A stretch of DNA of 64,000 nt from Anaerostipes sp. MSJ-23 (GTDB lineage Bacteria > Bacillota > Clostridia > Lachnospirales > Lachnospiraceae). Positions 56,497 to 64,000 of the stretch are shown one piece after another. Positions within the stretch are counted from its first letter, which is position 1. Each line of letters begins with the position of its first letter. The DNA is taken from assembly GCF_018918155.1 (NCBI RefSeq), contig NZ_JAHLPY010000006.1, positions 1-64,000 of the forward strand. Reading direction: 5' to 3'. The notes below the pieces were generated by a model, which saw only the letters and a program-made list of their open reading frames with translations, was not told where the DNA came from and made no database searches. The position numbers and the translations under genes were made by a program.

Positions 56497-57837
56497 TTAA
56501 TGAGGCGCTCTTTCTTTGTTTCCAAATTTTGTATATTGTCCAAGCCATACAAGTTCTACCGTTCCTGTAGAACCATTTCTTTGTTTGTCAACAATAATTT
56601 CTGCAATTCCTTTTTTCTCAGAATCTTCATTATAATATTCATCACGATAAATAAACATAACAACGTCGGCATCCTGTTCGATAGAACCAGATTCTCTTAA
56701 ATCAGAAAGCATCGGTTTTGCCGGCTTTCTTTCCTCCACACGACGACTCAGCTGAGACAGCGCAATGACTGGAGCTTCCATCTCTCTTGCAAGAGCTTTC
56801 AATGACCTAGAAATTTCCGAAATCTCCTGCTGTCTGGATTCCGAACGTTTTCCCCCAGACATTAATTGAAGATAATCAATAATAATTAAATCGAGACCAT
56901 GTGTCTGTTTATATCTTCTACATTTTGATCGTAGTTCCGCAATTGTAATTCCAGGAGTATCGTCAATAATTAATGGAGAACGCCCAATCGTTCCAGCACT
57001 TTCCATGATCTTTTCCCAATCAGATTCTTGAAGATCACCGGTACGAATTGACTGAGAATCAACCATCGCTTCCATTGCCATCATACGAGTAACAAGCTGT
57101 TCTCTTGACATTTCTAAGCTGAAAATAGCTGTCGGGATATGATCCCTCACCGCTGCTCTCTGCGCAATATTTAATACAAATGCTGTTTTCCCCATTGCTG
57201 GGCGAGCAGCGACAATGATCAGTTCCGATGGATGCAGTCCAGAAAGCTTGTAATCAAGATCAGTAAATCCTGTCGCAATCCCAGTAACTCTGCCTGCAGA
57301 GCTTGCTGCTTCCTCAATCGCATCCAACGTATTTAGAACTACTTTATCAATAGGGACAAAATCTTCTCTTCCGCTGGCCTGCTGCAAAAGACCAAATACA
57401 TTTTTCTCTGTATGATCTAAAATTTCAGAGATATCCTCTTTTCCAAGATAGCATTCTGCTGTAATTTCTTCACTAACTTTGATCAGCTTTCGAAGTGTTG
57501 CCTTCTCCTTCACAATCCGCGCATACTGTTTTGCATTAGCCGAGGTCGGAACGGTTTCTAGAAGATCACGAATAAATTCCAAACTTTTCATAGAATCCGG
57601 AACATCTTTTCCCTTCAGCTTATCCTGCAAAGTTACCAAATCTACTGGTTTACCTTCCTTATAAAGCTCTACCATCGTCCCGAATAAAATTCCATTTTGT
57701 TTTTGATAAAAGTCTTCCTGATCTACAATATCAATGACATCTGCAATCGCATCTCGGTCCATGATCATCGCACCAATCACAGACTGTTCCGCCTCCGCGC
57801 TGTTAGGCTGTATCTTTTTTACAAATGCCTCATCCAT
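56497..57837 (-). CDS. dnaB: Replicative DNA helicase
   Basis: 446 aa. N-terminal domain (NSAEAEQSVIGAMIMDRDAI), Walker A ARPAMGKTAFVLNIA, DnaB motifs SLEMSREQLVTRM and LIIIDYLQLMSGGKRSESR. Starts one base after rplI. No intein. Confidence 0.96.
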   Translation of the reverse strand: MDEAFVKKIQPNSAEAEQSVIGAMIMDRDAIADVIDIVDQEDFYQKQNGILFGTMVELYKEGKPVDLVTLQDKLKGKDVPDSMKSLEFIRDLLETVPTSANAKQYARIVKEKATLRKLIKVSEEITAECYLGKEDISEILDHTEKNVFGLLQQASGREDFVPIDKVVLNTLDAIEEAASSAGRVTGIATGFTDLDYKLSGLHPSELIIVAARPAMGKTAFVLNIAQRAAVRDHIPTAIFSLEMSREQLVTRMMAMEAMVDSQSIRTGDLQESDWEKIMESAGTIGRSPLIIDDTPGITIAELRSKCRRYKQTHGLDLIIIDYLQLMSGGKRSESRQQEISEISRSLKALAREMEAPVIALSQLSRRVEERKPAKPMLSDLRESGSIEQDADVVMFIYRDEYYNEDSEKKGIAEIIVDKQRNGSTGTVELVWLGQYTKFGNKERAPH

Positions 57838-57838
57838 C

Positions 57839-58282
57839 TTATTTTTCTTCTACCTTTACTCTTAAAGTTGCTGTTACTTCTGGATGAACTTTCACTGCTA
57901 CATCATGAAATCCAAGGTTTTTAATTGGTTCACAGTGCATTTTTTTCTTATCAAGATCAAATCCAAGCTGTTTTTTTGCTTCCTGAGCAATTTCTTTTGT
58001 TGAAATAGAACCGAAAGTTCTTCCACCTTCTCCTACTTTCATTTTTACAACAAGCTGTTTTCCTTCGATTTCCTTTGCAAGAACTTTTGCTTCTGCAAGC
58101 TCTTCTGCAGCAACTTTTTTATCATTTGCCTGACGCAGTTTTAAATCATTTAAGGCTTTTTTTGTTGCTTCTACAGCAAGATTTTTACGAAATAGTACAT
58201 TTCTTGCATATCCATTATTTACTTCTACCACATCATCTTTTTTTCCAACAGATTTTACGTCTTCTAATAAAATAACTTTCAT
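57839..58282 (-). CDS. rplI: 50S ribosomal protein L9
   Basis: 147 aa. N-terminal [21 protein letters not shown] and [13 protein letters not shown] are diagnostic; the central helix and C-terminal domain are present. Lies between the GdpP-type gene and dnaB, the standard clostridial order. Confidence 0.97.
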   Translation of the reverse strand: MKVILLEDVKSVGKKDDVVEVNNGYARNVLFRKNLAVEATKKALNDLKLRQANDKKVAAEELAEAKVLAKEIEGKQLVVKMKVGEGGRTFGSISTKEIAQEAKKQLGFDLDKKKMHCEPIKNLGFHDVAVKVHPEVTATLRVKVEEK

Positions 58283-58284
58283 CT

Positions 58285-60348
58285 TTATATATCTCCTTTT
58301 TCCTTCATAATTCTTAAGGTATCAATAATGATTTCCTTTGCTTCCTCGAGAGAGACATCCACGAGCTGTGCGCCTGCCACTGTCAAATGACCACCACCGC
58401 CAAACTCTTCCATGATTCTTTGCACGTTAATCTCATCAATCGATCTTGCGCTAACATAGACTCTTTCTTCCACTCCCGTTAATACAAACGAGGCTTCAAT
58501 TCCATCAATATCCAGCAACTCATTTGCCACCTGAGCTCCTATAACCGTAGGGCTGTCCACACCGATACCAATCAAAGTCGTAATTGCAAAATGCTGATAC
58601 AAAATATCTGCCTGGCTGATTGCCTTAGAGCGAATACGGTAAGTATCCATACTTTCCCTAGACATTTTTCTTACAAGATTCAGATCTGCACCATTTCTCT
58701 TTAAATAAGCAGCAGCCTCAAACGTACGAACCCCTGTTTTATTTACAAAATTGTCCGTATCAACAAGAATACCAAAGTACATGGCATTTGCTTCCATTGG
58801 GCGCAATTTTGGTTTCGTACTAACATACTGAAGAATCTCTGCCACTAATTCACAAGTTGAGGATGCATAGGGCTCCACATAAGAAAGAACTGGATTTTTT
58901 ATCATATCTTTACTCTTTCTATGATGATCCAAGATCACAATCGTATTCGTCTGATCTAATAGCTGTTCACACTCCGTATAATTTGAATGATTAACATCAA
59001 CAACAATTAGCAATGTGCTTTCATCTGTAATTTCAATTGCTTTTTCATTGTTAATAAACATATCATCATCGTATTCTCCACTTTTTCTAAGTGCTTCCAC
59101 AATCGGACGTACTGAAATCGTCATCTCATTCATGACAATATGCGCTTTTCTTCCAAGAGAAAGTCCAAGACGATAAAGACCTACTGCCGCACCCATGGCA
59201 TCCGGATCTGGTATTTTATGCGCCATAATAACAACATTTTCTTTAGATTCCAATAATTCTTTTAATGCATGAGCTTTCACTCGAGCCTTGACTCTTGTAT
59301 TCTTTTCAACAACTTCACAGTTTCCTCCGTAATAAGAAATCTCTTCCCTATCCTTGATAACCGCCTGGTCTCCTCCACGCCCAAGGGCAAGATCCATTCC
59401 AGCACAAGCAAATTCATAGTTTTCTTGATACGTATTTCCATTGATACCAAAACTGATGCTCAATGTCATATCCATGGAATTTCCAAGACTGATATTTTTA
59501 ATTTCCTTTAAAATTGAAAACTTATTTGTCTTAATCTTATCCAGATATTTTTGTTCAAAGACGACAAAATATTTATCTTTCTCTGTTTTCTTTACAATCC
59601 CGGATACATTCTGAATAAACTTATTAATCTTTCGGTCTGCCATTGCAACAAGCATGGAACGTTTCACTTCATCAACATCATCCATAACTTCATCATAATT
59701 ATCAATATAAATCAGACCAATAACCATCCTCTGATTTTCATTCTGCTCCATATATTTCTTCAAAAGCGTCTGATCAAAGAAATATGCTGCAACGAGTGAA
59801 TTATCTTTCATCATCTGCTTAGAATAACATTCTTCATCTTCCCCCGAGAAATCCTCAATCCGAATTCTTGTAAATTCTACTTTATAAAAAAATTTCTTTT
59901 CTTCTTCGCCTTCCTTTTTTACATAATTAATATGCGAGATCGTATGACTAACATCTGATGGAAGTAAATTCTTATTCAGTTCATGAAAAATTTGGTTTAA
60001 ATGCTTTCCCTTATTTGACCCTGCAATTTTCTGAAATGCTGCATTACTCCAAAGAATAATGCCGTCTCCATCCAGAAGTGCATACGGAATCGGAAGTTCA
60101 TGAATCAAGTAATTCTGCACCTGTCCTTGTTCAAACACAAACCCCATACATTCTTTCATGATTTCATTTTTACTGTAATAATAACCAATCGTTTGAAACG
60201 TAAAACACAATACAATAAATACAGCTAAAATGATTCCGCACTGGACACTGAAAAAGAAAATGACAATATCTACTGGTATAAGCAACAGCATTACCCGAAA
60301 CGGTCCCTTCAGATATTGATCAATCTTTGAGTTGTTTCTAATATCCAT
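58285..60348 (-). CDS. gdpP: GdpP-type cyclic di-AMP phosphodiesterase
   Basis: 687 aa. Two N-terminal helices, a PAS domain ([20 protein letters not shown]), a degenerate GGDEF domain, then DHH ([29 protein letters not shown]) and DHHA1 ([12 protein letters not shown]). It degrades c-di-AMP and so affects wall and potassium balance. Promoter with a palindrome lies just upstream. Confidence 0.94.
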   Translation of the reverse strand: MDIRNNSKIDQYLKGPFRVMLLLIPVDIVIFFFSVQCGIILAVFIVLCFTFQTIGYYYSKNEIMKECMGFVFEQGQVQNYLIHELPIPYALLDGDGIILWSNAAFQKIAGSNKGKHLNQIFHELNKNLLPSDVSHTISHINYVKKEGEEEKKFFYKVEFTRIRIEDFSGEDEECYSKQMMKDNSLVAAYFFDQTLLKKYMEQNENQRMVIGLIYIDNYDEVMDDVDEVKRSMLVAMADRKINKFIQNVSGIVKKTEKDKYFVVFEQKYLDKIKTNKFSILKEIKNISLGNSMDMTLSISFGINGNTYQENYEFACAGMDLALGRGGDQAVIKDREEISYYGGNCEVVEKNTRVKARVKAHALKELLESKENVVIMAHKIPDPDAMGAAVGLYRLGLSLGRKAHIVMNEMTISVRPIVEALRKSGEYDDDMFINNEKAIEITDESTLLIVVDVNHSNYTECEQLLDQTNTIVILDHHRKSKDMIKNPVLSYVEPYASSTCELVAEILQYVSTKPKLRPMEANAMYFGILVDTDNFVNKTGVRTFEAAAYLKRNGADLNLVRKMSRESMDTYRIRSKAISQADILYQHFAITTLIGIGVDSPTVIGAQVANELLDIDGIEASFVLTGVEERVYVSARSIDEINVQRIMEEFGGGGHLTVAGAQLVDVSLEEAKEIIIDTLRIMKEKGDI

Positions 60349-60395
60349 ATTCTGCTCCTAATTGAATGCCTCTTTCAAATATATTTTTACATTTT

Positions 60396-60424
60396 ATTAT
60401 ACCCCGACTGGCGATATTTGTACA
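60396..60424 (-). promoter_or_regulatory. Promoter of gdpP with an overlapping palindrome
   Basis: Minus strand TGTACA (60424-60419), 17-bp spacer, TATAAT (60401-60396). The palindrome GTACAGCACTGTAC (60420-60433) covers the -35 box, a natural place for a repressor. Confidence 0.6.
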
Positions 60425-60471
60425 GCACTGTACTTGAACAATCTTTATCAACATTTTCTATTTTATTTATA

Positions 60472-60521
60472 AACCTGAATTATTCATGAGCAACTTTAGT
60501 TGCTCATGAATAATTCAGGTT
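60472..60521. repeat. 24-bp perfect hairpin with a 2-base loop
   Basis: Arms 60472-60495 and 60498-60521 (core ATTATTCATGAGCAACT) are exact inverse copies around TT. No T-run follows on either side, so it is not a normal terminator. It may be an insertion-sequence-derived palindrome or an RNA element. Confidence 0.85.
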
Positions 60522-60586
60522 GTAAGTATGATTGCAATGACAAAACTTCCATTGCTTACTTTTAAGATTCTAACTTTTTTCTTCAT
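60515..60586 (-). CDS. Possible 23-aa peptide gene
   Basis: ATG at 60586 with GAGGT nine bases upstream encodes a short peptide (MKKKVRILKVSNGSFVIAII then LTT) with a basic start and a hydrophobic end. Its stop lies inside the 24-bp hairpin. Could be a leader or signalling peptide, or chance. Confidence 0.25.
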   Translation of the reverse strand: MKKKVRILKVSNGSFVIAIILTT

Positions 60587-60705
60587 CTGTAAATTACCTC
60601 TTCTGCACGACTGGTATTCCTAATCAATACCTATTTAAATAAATTAATTTCTCTTATTTTACCATACAATGCAAGAATTTGTTTAACAAAACATAACACA
60701 AGAAG

Positions 60706-60837
60706 GAATCCTATTTTGCAGGATTCTCTGCCTGCGACAAGTCGCTTCAGTGACAAATTTCTCCTCTGTCGCAGTGCACCTGACCGGAGGGCTTTTTATT
60801 TCATAGAAGATTTCATTAAAATTTCCTATGAAATAAA
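60706..60837. other. Cluster of hairpins, candidate structured RNA or repeat
   Basis: GAATCCT/AGGATTC (60706-60726), CTGCGACA/TGTCGCAG (60732-60774) and TTTATTTCATAG/CTATGAAATAAA (60795-60837) follow one another. The middle part is richer in G and C than the surroundings. No ORF explains it. The strand is undecided. Confidence 0.4.
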
Positions 60838-60867
60838 AAAACCAGGCACCAAAATGGTGACCTGGTT
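60832..60867 (-). terminator. Terminator of the rpsF-ssb-rpsR operon
   Basis: Minus strand AACCAGG.CACCA type stem (60867-60840) with a short A/T loop and a long T-run afterwards; begins 24 bases after the rpsR stop. Confidence 0.8.
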
Positions 60868-60890
60868 GATCTTTTCTTATTATCTTTATC

Positions 60891-61145
60891 TTATTCAGCT
60901 GTATATGGCATTAAAGATAAATGTCTAGCTCTCTTGATTGCTCCTGTGATCGCTCTCTGATGTTTTGCACATGTTCCTGTGATACGTCTTGGAAGGATTT
61001 TTCCTCTTTCAGAAACGTATTTCTTTAATGTTGCAACATCTTTATAATCGATAACAGCATCAGCTTCTGTACAGAAAGTACATACTTTTCTTCTTCTACG
61101 TCCGCCTCTTCTTCTTGCTGGAGCATCGCCTTTTGTATAAGCCAT
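60891..61145 (-). CDS. rpsR: 30S ribosomal protein S18
   Basis: 84 aa. Arg-rich N-terminus ([10 protein letters not shown]), CTFC and the later Cys of GTCAKHQR form a likely zinc site; [17 protein letters not shown] is diagnostic. TAGGAGG before the ATG. Confidence 0.97.
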   Translation of the reverse strand: MAYTKGDAPARRRGGRRRRKVCTFCTEADAVIDYKDVATLKKYVSERGKILPRRITGTCAKHQRAITGAIKRARHLSLMPYTAE

Positions 61146-61161
61146 GATTTCTACCTCCTAT

Positions 61162-61611
61162 TTAACTAAACGGCAGTTCTTCTTCTAAACCGTCTGGAAT
61201 GTTCATAAATCCATCACTTGCGGCACTTGGCTGTGGAGCAGGTGCACTCGGCTGAGCAACACTTGCTGCTGCAGAATTTTGTGCTGCAACTGCTTTGCTT
61301 TCTGCAAAATCTTGTTCTTCAATAACAACATCTGTTGTATAAACTTTCATTCCATCCTTGTTTGTATAGCTGCCTGTCTGGATTCTTCCAGAAACAACGA
61401 TTTTCGTACCCTGTTTCAGATACTTTTCTGCAAATTCACCTGCACGTCCGAATGCCACACAGCTAATAAAATCTGCATCTGGTTCATTATCTCTTTTGAA
61501 TCTACGATTTACTGCTAATGTATATCTGGCAACTGCCAGCGGTCTATCTCCCTGCGTATAACGCACATCAGGGTCTCTGGTCAGTCTTCCCATTAATACT
61601 ACTTTATTCAT
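61162..61611 (-). CDS. ssb: Single-stranded DNA-binding protein
   Basis: 149 aa. OB fold starting MNKVVLMGRLTRDPDVRYTQ, a Pro/Ala/Ser-rich linker, and the acidic tip ELPFS that binds partners. Between rpsF and rpsR, standard order. Confidence 0.97.
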   Translation of the reverse strand: MNKVVLMGRLTRDPDVRYTQGDRPLAVARYTLAVNRRFKRDNEPDADFISCVAFGRAGEFAEKYLKQGTKIVVSGRIQTGSYTNKDGMKVYTTDVVIEEQDFAESKAVAAQNSAAASVAQPSAPAPQPSAASDGFMNIPDGLEEELPFS

Positions 61612-61629
61612 ATCGGACCCTCCTATCGA

Positions 61630-61917
61630 TTAGGCTTCCTGTTTTACGCATAAATAACGTAATACGGATTCTTCGATACGAAGTTTTTCTTCCAGTTCAG
61701 CTGGAACTGTAGCTTCAGCATCAAACTGAATGAAATAGTAGTATGCTTCTTTCATTTTCTGAATTTCGTAAGCTAACTGCTTTTTACCCCATTCATCGAC
61801 GTTTGTGATTGCAGCACCTGCTGTAGTAATCATTGCCTGAACTTTTTCCAGTAAAGCTGCACGCTGTTCGTCTTCGAGTTTTGCACTTAAAACTAATGCT
61901 AATTCGTATTTTTTCAT
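61630..61917 (-). CDS. rpsF: 30S ribosomal protein S6
   Basis: 95 aa from the ATG at 61917 (AGGAGG eight bases before; a GTG three codons earlier is too near that site). MKKYELALVLSAKLEDEQRA, DEWGKKQLAYEI, and YYFIQF are typical. The leader has a GCTCTTT/AAAGAGC hairpin; I could not match it to the known S6:S18 binding motif. Confidence 0.96.
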   Translation of the reverse strand: MKKYELALVLSAKLEDEQRAALLEKVQAMITTAGAAITNVDEWGKKQLAYEIQKMKEAYYYFIQFDAEATVPAELEEKLRIEESVLRYLCVKQEA

Positions 61918-61996
61918 TACTTGCACCTCCTTTTGGTCTAGTGGCTCTTTCCTGTACTGAAAAGAGCAAGGATATTTTCATATACCACGAGTTCAC

Positions 61997-62025
61997 ATTC
62001 TATCATACTTTTTTACTCTTCGCAA
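61997..62025 (-). promoter_or_regulatory. Promoter of the rpsF operon
   Basis: Minus strand TTGCGA (62025-62020), 17-bp spacer, TAGAAT (62002-61997), about 80 bases before rpsF. The -35 lies in the end of the DUF951 gene. Confidence 0.6.
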
Positions 62026-62204
62026 GCTTTTTTTATAAAACCACGAAAATTTTTTTCTACTGATTTTCTTGGAACCATAACCTGTCTTCCACATCCCTGA
62101 CATTTCAAACGAAAATCCATTCCAACACGTAAAATCTCCCATTGATTTTCTCCACATGGATGTTGTTTTTTCATTTTAATAATATCGCCAATTTGAAATT
62201 CCAT
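62013..62204 (-). CDS. DUF951 protein
   Basis: 63 aa. Short beta-rich protein with KKQHPCGENQWEILRVGMDF and CQGCGRQVMVPR; its Cys pattern suggests a zinc ribbon. Found next to rpsF in many Firmicutes; function unknown. The nearest upstream GGA is poor, while a strong AAGGAGGAA stands 72 bases before the ATG, on the far side of a hairpin. Confidence 0.88.
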   Translation of the reverse strand: MEFQIGDIIKMKKQHPCGENQWEILRVGMDFRLKCQGCGRQVMVPRKSVEKNFRGFIKKACEE

Positions 62205-62213
62205 TCTTGATCC

Positions 62214-62285
62214 GTTACTGAAACATTATAAAAAGCCATTTTTCTGTTTTTATAATATTGCTTGTTTTACAGTAACTTCCTCCTT
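62214..62285 (-). promoter_or_regulatory. Hairpin between a strong ribosome site and the DUF951 start
   Basis: Minus strand: AAGGAGGAA (62285-62277), then GTTACTG (62276-62270) pairing with CAGTAAC (62220-62214) and inside it ATTATAAAAA with TTTTTATAAT. Folding would bring the AGGAGG to within about 11 bases of the ATG at 62204. Such bridged ribosome sites are rare. Confidence 0.4.
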
Positions 62286-62444
62286 CCTTGTTTTTTTCTA
62301 TTTTCCCAAAATCAAACATTACAATCTATGTTTTTCTTTCCTATATAATTTCCTTATTGTTCCATCTTAACAAACTCCCCTCTTTTCGTCTATAAACACT
62401 TCCAAAAGATTTTTTATTTTAATTAACAAGTGATCTAATGGCAC

Positions 62445-62478
62445 AAAAAAAGAACCAGGTTTTATCCTGATTCTTATT
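62445..62478 (-). terminator. Terminator of spoVG
   Basis: AAGAACCAGG pairs with CCTGATTCTT (one mismatch) around TTTTAT; flanking A/T runs allow both directions. About 30 bases after the spoVG stop. Confidence 0.65.
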
Positions 62479-62508
62479 TTGTAAAAGAAGAAGCCCTTTT
62501 TTCCGTAC

Positions 62509-62796
62509 TTATACTTCTGGTGCTGTAGCGTCAATATCTCCTAACTTCATTGCCTCATACTGTTCCAGGATCAGTCTCTGGATCATATTTCTTGTATCGG
62601 AATTAATTGGATGCGCAATATCCCGATATTCTCCGTCCGCTGCCTTACGACTTGGCATTGCGATGAATAGTCCTTTTTCCCCTTCAATTACCTTGATATC
62701 ATGAACAACGAATTCATTATCAATTGTAATAGACACTACGGCCTTCATTTTACCTTCTTTTGCTACCTTTCGAATACGTACATCTGTAATTTGCAT
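62509..62796 (-). CDS. spoVG: SpoVG-family RNA/DNA-binding regulator
   Basis: 95 aa. [43 protein letters not shown] and [12 protein letters not shown] are diagnostic. In Bacillus it affects sporulation septation; in other Firmicutes it binds nucleic acid and controls surface traits. AGGAGG before the ATG. Confidence 0.96.
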   Translation of the reverse strand: MQITDVRIRKVAKEGKMKAVVSITIDNEFVVHDIKVIEGEKGLFIAMPSRKAADGEYRDIAHPINSDTRNMIQRLILEQYEAMKLGDIDATAPEV

Positions 62797-62887
62797 GTTG
62801 TCTTCCTCCTAGTTTTATAAAATATAGCTGAAATCACGATCATAGCCATTTATATGACTTCTTCTATGGCACTTGATTGTACAAAAT

Positions 62888-62916
62888 ATTATACCATTTT
62901 TATCGTAAAATGTGAA
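62888..62916 (-). promoter_or_regulatory. Promoter of spoVG
   Basis: Minus strand TTCACA (62916-62911), 17-bp spacer, TATAAT (62893-62888); a sigma-A type. No clear sigma-H site was seen. The leader is about 85 bases. Confidence 0.65.
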
Positions 62917-63021
62917 CAAATATTTTACTTTTTTCAAAGTTTTCATTATTAATTTTTAACATATAGTCTCTATTTCTCCTTTTTTTCTCCGATTTTCCCT
63001 ATTTTCCTTCTGGACTTCATC

Positions 63022-63050
63022 TTGCAAGATAAATTTTTGTGCCTTATAAT
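63022..63050 (+). promoter_or_regulatory. Promoter of murC
   Basis: TTGCAA (63022-63027), 17-bp spacer, TATAAT (63045-63050), 45 bases before the ATG. Near consensus. Confidence 0.72.
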
Positions 63051-63095
63051 TAAGGAAAAACATTATTCATTATTTAAAGAAAGGACATATTTCGT

Positions 63096-64000
63096 ATGTA
63101 TCAGATAGATTTTAACAAACCTATTCACGTTCACTTCATGGGAATTGGAGGTATCAGCATGAGCGGACTTGCTGAAATCCTTCTAAAAGAAGGATTTACT
63201 GTTTCCGGCTCTGATATTCATCAATCTCCAATAACGGATCGTTTGGAACAAAAAGGAGCTCATATCTTTTTCCAACAGACAGCCGAAAATATTTCATCCG
63301 ATATTGATCTTGTCGTTTACACCGCCGCAATTAATTTCGACACAAATGAAGAATATAAAGAAGCTGTTCATCAAGGAATCCCTGTGATGAAACGTGCAAC
63401 TCTTCTTGGTCAGCTTATGCACAATTATAAAAATGCTATTGCTGTTTCCGGAACTCATGGAAAAACAACAACAACTTCTATGCTTTCTGAAATTTTACTT
63501 GCTGCAGATACAGATCCTACGATCAGTGTCGGTGGAATTTTAGATGCAATTGGTGGAAATATTCGTGTTGGACATTCTGATACATTTATTACAGAAGCCT
63601 GTGAATATACAAATAGTTTCCTTGAATTTTTCCCAAAAATCAGTATTATTCTGAATATTGAAGAGGATCATATGGATTTCTTCAAGGATATCGATGATAT
63701 TCGTAAATCATTCCGTGCATTTGCACATAAACTTCCAGATTATGGATATCTTGTCTTAAATGGACAAATCGATAATATTCCTTATATTGTAGACGGATTA
63801 AAAGCTGATTATGTAACATTTGGACTTAATAATCATGATTTTGATTTTAATGCTCAGAATATCAGCTATGACGAACTTGGACATGCTTCTTTTGATTATT
63901 ATAAAAAGGATGTTCTCATCGATCACATTCATTTAAATGTACCTGGAGAACATAATATCAAAAATGCACTGGCTGCAATTGCTGTTGCTGACAAACTAAA
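63096..64000 (+). CDS. murC: UDP-N-acetylmuramate--alanine ligase, 3' truncated by window edge
   Basis: The first 301 codons are present. Adds L-Ala to UDP-MurNAc in peptidoglycan synthesis. HVHFMGIGGISMSGLAEIL is the N-terminal nucleotide-sugar Rossmann motif; the ATP loop is VSGTHGKTTTTSM; EACEYTNSFLEFFP and NIEEDHMDFF are diagnostic for MurC. The ATG at 63096 has AAGGA ten bases upstream. The frame is open to the edge. Confidence 0.95.
   Translation, partial: MYQIDFNKPIHVHFMGIGGISMSGLAEILLKEGFTVSGSDIHQSPITDRLEQKGAHIFFQQTAENISSDIDLVVYTAAINFDTNEEYKEAVHQGIPVMKRATLLGQLMHNYKNAIAVSGTHGKTTTTSMLSEILLAADTDPTISVGGILDAIGGNIRVGHSDTFITEACEYTNSFLEFFPKISIILNIEEDHMDFFKDIDDIRKSFRAFAHKLPDYGYLVLNGQIDNIPYIVDGLKADYVTFGLNNHDFDFNAQNISYDELGHASFDYYKKDVLIDHIHLNVPGEHNIKNALAAIAVADKL

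Larger units (their letters stand above)
60349..60890. other. Structured intergenic region between gdpP and rpsR
   Basis: 540 bases: the gdpP promoter and palindrome, the 24-bp hairpin with the possible peptide, an AT-rich stretch, then a denser, more GC-rich block of hairpins (60706-60837) and the rpsR terminator. No gene of usual size. Confidence 0.6.
62205..62508. other. Intergenic region between DUF951 and spoVG
   Basis: 304 bases: the bridging hairpin and ribosome-site-like sequence at the left, an AT-rich middle without features I can name, and the spoVG terminator at the right. Confidence 0.5.

Noticed and set aside
61918-61996. S6:S18 autoregulatory RNA motif in the rpsF leader
   Set aside because: A small hairpin exists, but the CCG-containing bulge of the known motif was not found.
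62797-62887. Sigma-H promoter for spoVG
   Set aside because: No RNAGGAWWW/GAAT pair was evident; a good sigma-A promoter is present instead.

Overview
The window looks like a chromosomal segment of a low-GC, spore-forming Clostridia, most probably a Lachnospiraceae gut anaerobe. Support comes from BofA and SpoVG homologues, a V-type ATPase, NADP-type glutamate dehydrogenase, a clostridial Tad pilus cluster, strong AGGAGG ribosome sites, sigma-A promoters and AT-rich spacers. The genus cannot be settled from the sequence alone. Most genes lie on the minus strand. No tRNA, rRNA or CRISPR array was seen.

Region by region. 1-4.5 kb: the end of an integrated mobile element downstream of guaA. It holds a truncated conjugation-type gene, a 47-aa holin-like type I toxin with a probable antisense RNA, and a response regulator / ABC exporter / histidine kinase cassette of the lantibiotic-immunity type. 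Tandem 8-bp repeats beside the guaA terminator may mark the element end. 4.5-11 kb: housekeeping genes guaA, metK, a PsiE-like membrane protein, murA, a shikimate kinase-like protein, a flavin reductase and a HIT protein. 11.3-15 kb: a decaying sugar/inositol catabolic operon (oxidoreductase with a frameshift, IolE-like gene fused by deletion to a symporter remnant that also has a nonsense codon) facing an intact AraC regulator. 15-19.5 kb: recR, ybaB, dnaX, a soluble histidine kinase and a rhomboid protease overlapping it tail to tail.

19.5-28.4 kb: a compact Tad/Flp pilus operon read on the minus strand: prepilin peptidase, degenerate TadZ-like ATPase, TadA ATPase, TadB, an unusual TadC, a 53-aa Flp pilin, a DUF5702 protein, two TadE-like pseudopilins (one with duplicated Cys/His motifs) and an FHA protein. 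28.4-33 kb: bofA-like gene with its ribosome site buried in a terminator hairpin, then a glycosyltransferase / YfhO / DUF1002 operon. 33-37.7 kb: gdhA with a promoter-terminator-promoter leader, a MATE exporter, and a LysR gene that faces a 500-bp non-coding region rich in RNA structure and flanked by a perfect 15-bp inverted repeat.

37.7-46.2 kb: a complete nine-gene V-type ATPase operon (order of transcription G/H, C, I, K, F, E, A, B, D). 46.4-50 kb: ECF sigma factor, DUF4179 anti-sigma factor and a large secreted Ig-like/Fn3 protein, probably one cell-envelope stress operon. 50-56.4 kb: proA, a polar amino-acid ABC transporter with an additional NlpA/MetQ-type lipoprotein, mutY and comF. 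56.5-62.8 kb: dnaB, rplI, a GdpP-type c-di-AMP phosphodiesterase, a structured intergenic region, rpsR-ssb-rpsF, a DUF951 gene and spoVG. 63.1 kb to the end: the 5' part of murC on the plus strand.

The least explained signals are the LysR-facing non-coding region (candidate invertible promoter plus structured RNA), the 60.4-60.9 kb structured region with a 24-bp perfect hairpin, and the variant Tad proteins. Function calls rest on motifs and family resemblance recognised by eye; no database search was run.
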